Source of the DNA: UBA3069 sp050633465
Lineage (GTDB): Bacteria > Pseudomonadota > Alphaproteobacteria > Rhodobacterales > Rhodobacteraceae
Length of the DNA stretch: 64,000 nt
Direction of reading: 5' to 3'
Assembly (NCBI GenBank): GCA_050633465.1
Contig: JBOEGO010000022.1
Coordinates: 14,883 to 78,882, forward strand
This document shows, in pieces, positions 60,954 to 64,000 of the stretch. The notes below the pieces were generated by a model. It saw only the letters and a program-made list of their open reading frames with translations, was not told where the DNA came from and ran no database searches. Position numbers and translations under genes: made by a program. Numbering within the stretch: the stretch's first letter is position 1; every line of letters starts with the position of its first letter.

Positions 60954-62132
60954 TCAACGCGCAGCCATATCCCAGGCTATGATTTCTCCCAACATCCGGT
61001 CCAGCGGCAATTCCGACATGGCGGCGCCACGGCGCATTGCCTCGCGGGGCATGCCGTAAACCACCGAGCTAGCCTCGTCCTGCGCCAGTGTGCGGGCGCC
61101 TGTTGCCCGCATTTCGCCCAACCCGGCCACACCATCATCACCCATGCCGGTCAAAATTATGCCCAGTGCATTTTGTGCCGCCGATTGTGCAACCGAGCGG
61201 AACAACACATCCACCGATGGCCGATGGCGCGACACAAACGGGCCTTGCATCACCTCTGTCCAATACCCTTGTGCCGAGCAACGCAGCATCATGTGATGGT
61301 CCCCCGGCGCGATCAGAACCAGCCCGCGCTGCAACACATCGCCATTCCCCGCCTCGCGCACGGTGACACGGGACAGACCGTTCAGGCGTGTTGCAAAAGC
61401 ACCGGTAAATTCGCGTGGCATATGCTGCACAATCAGGATCGCAGGTGCATCCGCAGGAAGCGCGCCGATCAAATGGCCCAATGCCTCTGTTCCGCCGGTG
61501 GATGCGCCGATGGCAATCACCGGTTGCGATTTTCCGGCGGCACGTGGCGGTTGATAGGGCAGCACGACATCCGCGGTAAGTTTTCCATTCGGGGCAGTGT
61601 GGATCGGGTTTACCGCCTGCACCTGTGGTTTGCACGGCCGATCGTCGAACCCTGTCATCCGGTTTGCAACAACCATCCCGCCGCCACGGCGTTGCCGCCG
61701 CCCCAGCCTGCTGTTGACAGCTGCCCGTAACGCATTGGCAATGCTGGTTTTTGATCTGATCCAGTTTTGCGGTGATGAATAATCCGGTTTCCCCAAAACC
61801 TCTATCGCGCCCAGTTCCAATGCGCGAATCCTGATATCGCCCGCGTTGTTGACATGACCCGAACAAACAATCACGGGAATCGGATTTTGCGCCATGATTT
61901 TGCGCAGAAATGTCAGCCCGTCCATACGCGGCAATTCCAGATCCAGCAGCATGACATCCGGCATATCGCCCGCCATTTTTTCCACTGCATCATAGGGGTC
62001 GCTCGCTGCTGCGAACAGCTCCAACCCCGGATCCTGATCAATCAATTCCGTAAATGCAGCACGATTTAGCGCGCTGTCATCTACGATCATCACGCGGATC
62101 ACCCCGCCAGCCGGAACACCCCGATTTTTCAT
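60954..62132 (-). CDS. cheB: protein-glutamate methylesterase/deamidase
   Basis: A 392-residue CheB. The N-terminal receiver has VMIVDDSALNRAAFTELI and the phospho-Asp64 in VMLLDLELPRMDG. A linker of about 75 basic residues leads to the methylesterase domain with the triad Ser in AIGASTGGTEALGHL, His in VQHMPREFTGAFA and Asp in TGMGDDGVAGLGEMRATG. It demethylates chemoreceptors when phosphorylated. No cheR, cheA, cheW or receptor gene is in the window, so it is a stand-alone copy. ATG 62132. Confidence 0.95.
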   Translation of the reverse strand: MKNRGVPAGGVIRVMIVDDSALNRAAFTELIDQDPGLELFAAASDPYDAVEKMAGDMPDVMLLDLELPRMDGLTFLRKIMAQNPIPVIVCSGHVNNAGDIRIRALELGAIEVLGKPDYSSPQNWIRSKTSIANALRAAVNSRLGRRQRRGGGMVVANRMTGFDDRPCKPQVQAVNPIHTAPNGKLTADVVLPYQPPRAAGKSQPVIAIGASTGGTEALGHLIGALPADAPAILIVQHMPREFTGAFATRLNGLSRVTVREAGNGDVLQRGLVLIAPGDHHMMLRCSAQGYWTEVMQGPFVSRHRPSVDVLFRSVAQSAAQNALGIILTGMGDDGVAGLGEMRATGARTLAQDEASSVVYGMPREAMRRGAAMSELPLDRMLGEIIAWDMAAR

Positions 62133-62536
62133 CTAGCGGTGCTTTCCTGTAGGCGGATACCGGCGGGGTGATTGTAAATTCTGTTTTGAAAACAATCAGA
62201 AATGCGTCGGCCATGACCACAGCAAACATATCCCGTTCGCGAAACGACAGGCATAAACCATCCGGTCAAGCGTTCCCCCAATCCTATGCCACAAACCATG
62301 CGTAATACGCCTTTGTGTGTTGGTTATCGAAATTCCTGCGCGCGAAAATCCAACCAAGAGAAGGCTTACCGATAAGTTCTGACCACGATGTTAATGCGGA
62401 CACTGTTTTCGTCACATCTTGATACAATTATGGGATGTATAGCGCGACCCGGATGTAAACTAATATGCGCGCCCCCTTTCCTCTGACCTCCGCAGCGCAT
62501 AATGTGCTGTCTGATTTTCAGTGCGACGAGGCCCAG
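62133..62536. other. gene-free divergent region
   Basis: 404 bp between cheB and the DUF4177 gene. It is AT-richer than flanking genes, with AT-rich candidate -10s (for example TACAAT near 62424) but no convincing hexamer pair, tRNA or protein-like frame. It must hold two divergent promoters. A frame-open stretch from 62465 is not protein-like before 62537. Confidence 0.5.
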
Positions 62537-62881
62537 ATGCTGTTCGAATACAAGGTTATTCCCGCCCCGGAAAAGGGCATCAAAGCAAAGGGTGTCAAAG
62601 CACCCGAAGCGCGTTTCGCACTGATCCTGCAAGACGTTATGAACCAGCACGCCGCCGAGGGTTGGGAATACCAACGCGCCGAAACCCTGCCATCGCAGGA
62701 ACGCGCCGGGTTGACCTCCTCTGCTACGGTTTTTCGCAATGTTCTGGTGTTTCGCCGCGCCATCGAAATCGCACCGGAACCGCAGGTGCAGATGGATCCG
62801 GCGCAGGCGCATAAAACCACGGATGAGGCAGGTAATATTGACAGCCAACCTGTTGACGAGCAAGAAAACTATCCGGTTTGA
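62537..62881 (+). CDS. DUF4177 domain protein
   Basis: A 114-residue protein. MLFEYKVIPAPEKGIKAKGV and EARFALILQDVMNQHAAEGW then EYQRAETLPSQERAGLTSSA give the DUF4177 domain as I recall it from Rhodobacterales proteins. The tail (80-114) is acidic and disordered-looking. ATG 62537 follows GACGAGG and begins at the domain; the upstream open frame is not conserved-looking. Function unknown. The J-domain gene follows 200 bp downstream. Confidence 0.85.
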   Translation: MLFEYKVIPAPEKGIKAKGVKAPEARFALILQDVMNQHAAEGWEYQRAETLPSQERAGLTSSATVFRNVLVFRRAIEIAPEPQVQMDPAQAHKTTDEAGNIDSQPVDEQENYPV

Positions 62882-63081
62882 ATGTTCGGTTTCACCACAT
62901 CGGGGTTATCGCGCGAAACGGTGGAACAGGGTGCAAAACCGGGTGGTGATCCGGACCGGTTTTGCGGCAAATACCGGGGTCCGGACGGTTAACAAATCGG
63001 GGGTATGTTTTTTTGCCCTGCCCCCTTCAATCTGGCGGCAAAAGGTCTATGATCTACGGTCCGAGTCGGAAAGGTGATCCC

Positions 63082-63714
63082 ATGTCAAAAACTGACCCAT
63101 TTGGTTTCGATATGTCTGTCTCATCGGCCAAAAAGAAAAATCCGCGTGGTCGGCGTGGCATGACAGGTGCATTCGAAACATCACAGCGTGAATGCGCCCA
63201 CGAAGGCTGCACAGAGCCGGGCAAATTTCGCGCGCCCAAAGCGCCTGACGTGCTGGATGATTTCATCTGGTTCTGTAAGGATCACGTGCGCGAATACAAT
63301 CTGAAATGGAACTTCTTTGACGGCACAACCGAGGCCGAATTGAACGCCCAGATGTCCAAGGACAAGGTCTGGGAGCGCGAGACCAAACCCATGGGCGATC
63401 CTGAAACCCGCGCCTGGGCGCGGTTGGGGATCGAGGACCCGCATCAGGTATTGGGCGCCAATGCCACGCAAAACCCCGGCAAGTCCAACCCTGCCGCCGT
63501 GTCCACCCGCCGCCTGCCGCCAACCGAACGCCGCGCCATCGAAATTCTGGAAGCCAAGGACCATTGGTCCAAGGCCGAGGTGCGCAAATCCTACAAGGCG
63601 CTGATCAAGGTGCTGCACCCCGACATCAACGGCGGTGACCGCAGCCAGGAAGAGCAGCTGCAACTGGTGGTTTGGGCATGGGACCAGATCAAGGACAGCC
63701 GCAGTTTCAAATAG
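63082..63714 (+). CDS. J-domain (DnaJ-like) co-chaperone with N-terminal Cys/His cluster
   Basis: A 210-residue protein with a C-terminal J domain: AIEILEAKDHWSKAEVRKSY then KALIKVLHPDING (HPD motif), which would stimulate DnaK ATPase. The N-terminal half carries CAHEGC, then WFCKDHVREYN (C-x4-C...C-x2-H), a possible zinc-binding site, and a conserved aromatic stretch NLKWNFFDG. ATG 63082 is chosen for MSKTDPFGFDMSV with AAAGGTG upstream. The architecture (short Cys/His domain then J domain) recurs in Rhodobacterales as far as I recall. Client or role unknown. Confidence 0.87.
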   Translation: MSKTDPFGFDMSVSSAKKKNPRGRRGMTGAFETSQRECAHEGCTEPGKFRAPKAPDVLDDFIWFCKDHVREYNLKWNFFDGTTEAELNAQMSKDKVWERETKPMGDPETRAWARLGIEDPHQVLGANATQNPGKSNPAAVSTRRLPPTERRAIEILEAKDHWSKAEVRKSYKALIKVLHPDINGGDRSQEEQLQLVVWAWDQIKDSRSFK

Positions 63715-63736
63715 CGGCGCGCCCTTGCAGCCATAG

Positions 63737-63773
63737 AAAAAGGCCCGTCCGGTTGCATCCGGGCGGGCCTTTT
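63737..63773. terminator. bidirectional terminator between J-domain gene and msrB
   Basis: AAAAGGCCCG...CGGGCCTTTT with an inner CCGG/CCGG match: a long stem flanked by A and T tracts on both strands, 22 bp after the J-domain stop and before the msrB stop. Confidence 0.85.
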
Positions 63774-63798
63774 CCATGCAGGATATGACGGGGCTGGG

Positions 63799-64000
63799 TC
63801 AGGCCGCCTGAAAAACCAGCGACACCCCGTTCAGGCAATGGCGTTTGCCCGTCGGTTTCGGCCCGTCATCGAAAATATGGCCCAGATGGCTGCCACAGCG
63901 GCGGCAATGGCATTCGGTGCGGGTGGAAAACAGTTTGCGGTCTTCCTTGGTCCCGATGGCATTGGGCAGTGACTGGAAAAAGCTGGGCCAGCCGGTGCCG
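63799..64000 (-). CDS. msrB: peptide methionine-R-sulfoxide reductase (N-terminus outside window)
   Basis: The C-terminal 66 residues, running off the right edge: GTGWPSFFQSLPNAIGTKED, then CRRCGSHLGHIFDDGPKPTG and KRHCLNGVSLVF. The CxxC zinc pair and catalytic Cys in RHCLN are typical of MsrB, which reduces methionine-R-sulfoxide in oxidised proteins. Only part is visible, so the N-terminal zinc Cys pair and any fusion to MsrA cannot be judged. Convergent with the J-domain gene across a strong terminator. Confidence 0.94.
   Translation of the reverse strand, partial: GTGWPSFFQSLPNAIGTKEDRKLFSTRTECHCRRCGSHLGHIFDDGPKPTGKRHCLNGVSLVFQAA

Noticed and set aside
1..64000. CRISPR arrays, tRNA or rRNA genes, IS elements
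   Set aside because: No regularly spaced direct repeats, no cloverleaf-like or rRNA-conserved stretches in the gaps read, and no transposase-like protein or terminal inverted repeats with target duplications.

Overview
The window reads as chromosomal DNA of an alphaproteobacterium, most likely a Rhodobacterales / Roseobacter-group member. This rests on high GC by eye, dense gene packing with many 1-8 nt start/stop overlaps, a leucine-degradation operon, single-chain PntA plus PntB, an RTX protein ending in a Hint_2 domain, DUF3422 and DUF4177 proteins, and a short intergenic element with an AATAC core that recurs across the window. The organism assignment is inference. No rRNA, tRNA, CRISPR array, IS element or prophage was seen. 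Both ends cut genes: a nitronate monooxygenase at the left and msrB at the right.

Layout. 1-6.6 kb (minus): a tightly coupled operon starting at ivd, with an AMP-forming acyl-CoA ligase, mccB, two small secreted proteins, a membrane protein and a nitronate monooxygenase. A readable promoter with an overlapping palindromic operator precedes ivd. 6.3-10.3 kb: a tandem segmental duplication of about 2 kb. Each copy carries the 5' end of ivd and a gene for a secreted-looking protein with RTX motifs and 49-residue C-terminal repeats. The second ivd piece is a dead fragment. 10.3-18.1 kb: DegT-type aminotransferase, HAD phosphatase, glmU-glmS with an AlkD-like gene, a lipoprotein and moaA. 18.1-18.75 kb: a membrane-protein pseudogene broken by a 13-bp tandem duplication. 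18.75-27.1 kb: a divergent locus pairing an ABC peptide transporter (binding protein and two permeases on plus; a double ATPase on minus) with two M20 amidohydrolases, which fits import and hydrolysis of peptides or N-acyl amino acids.

27.3-35.6 kb: a YeeE/YedE-type transporter convergent and overlapping with a DUF3422 gene, two tandem alpha/beta-hydrolase paralogues, pntB/pntA and an ICMT-like methyltransferase. 35.7-42.3 kb: a metallo-beta-lactamase-fold protein with a half-degenerate metal site, an SDR, kynureninase, and a TetR regulator divergent from a two-gene molybdenum hydroxylase (IorA/IorB type) with twin operators between them. 42.5-49.3 kb: the RTX-Hint protein, a class-I glutamine-amidotransferase-like peptidase, a GlcG/HbpS protein and malate synthase G. 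49.3-55.7 kb: pepN, two small unknown membrane proteins, a lytic transglycosylase-like protein and a 463-residue unknown. 55.7-57.9 kb: a relatively AT-rich pair, a membrane-inserted patatin-like phospholipase and a 76-residue partner. 58-64 kb: gatB, HlyIII family, a hotdog thioesterase, a lone cheB, DUF4177, a J-domain protein with an N-terminal Cys/His cluster, and msrB.

The strongest unusual signals are the tandem duplication with its breakpoint at a terminator hairpin arm, the patatin/small-protein pair, the half-degenerate metallo-hydrolase, and the secreted proteins translationally coupled into a CoA-pathway operon. I did not find a convincing complete new defence or biosynthetic system.
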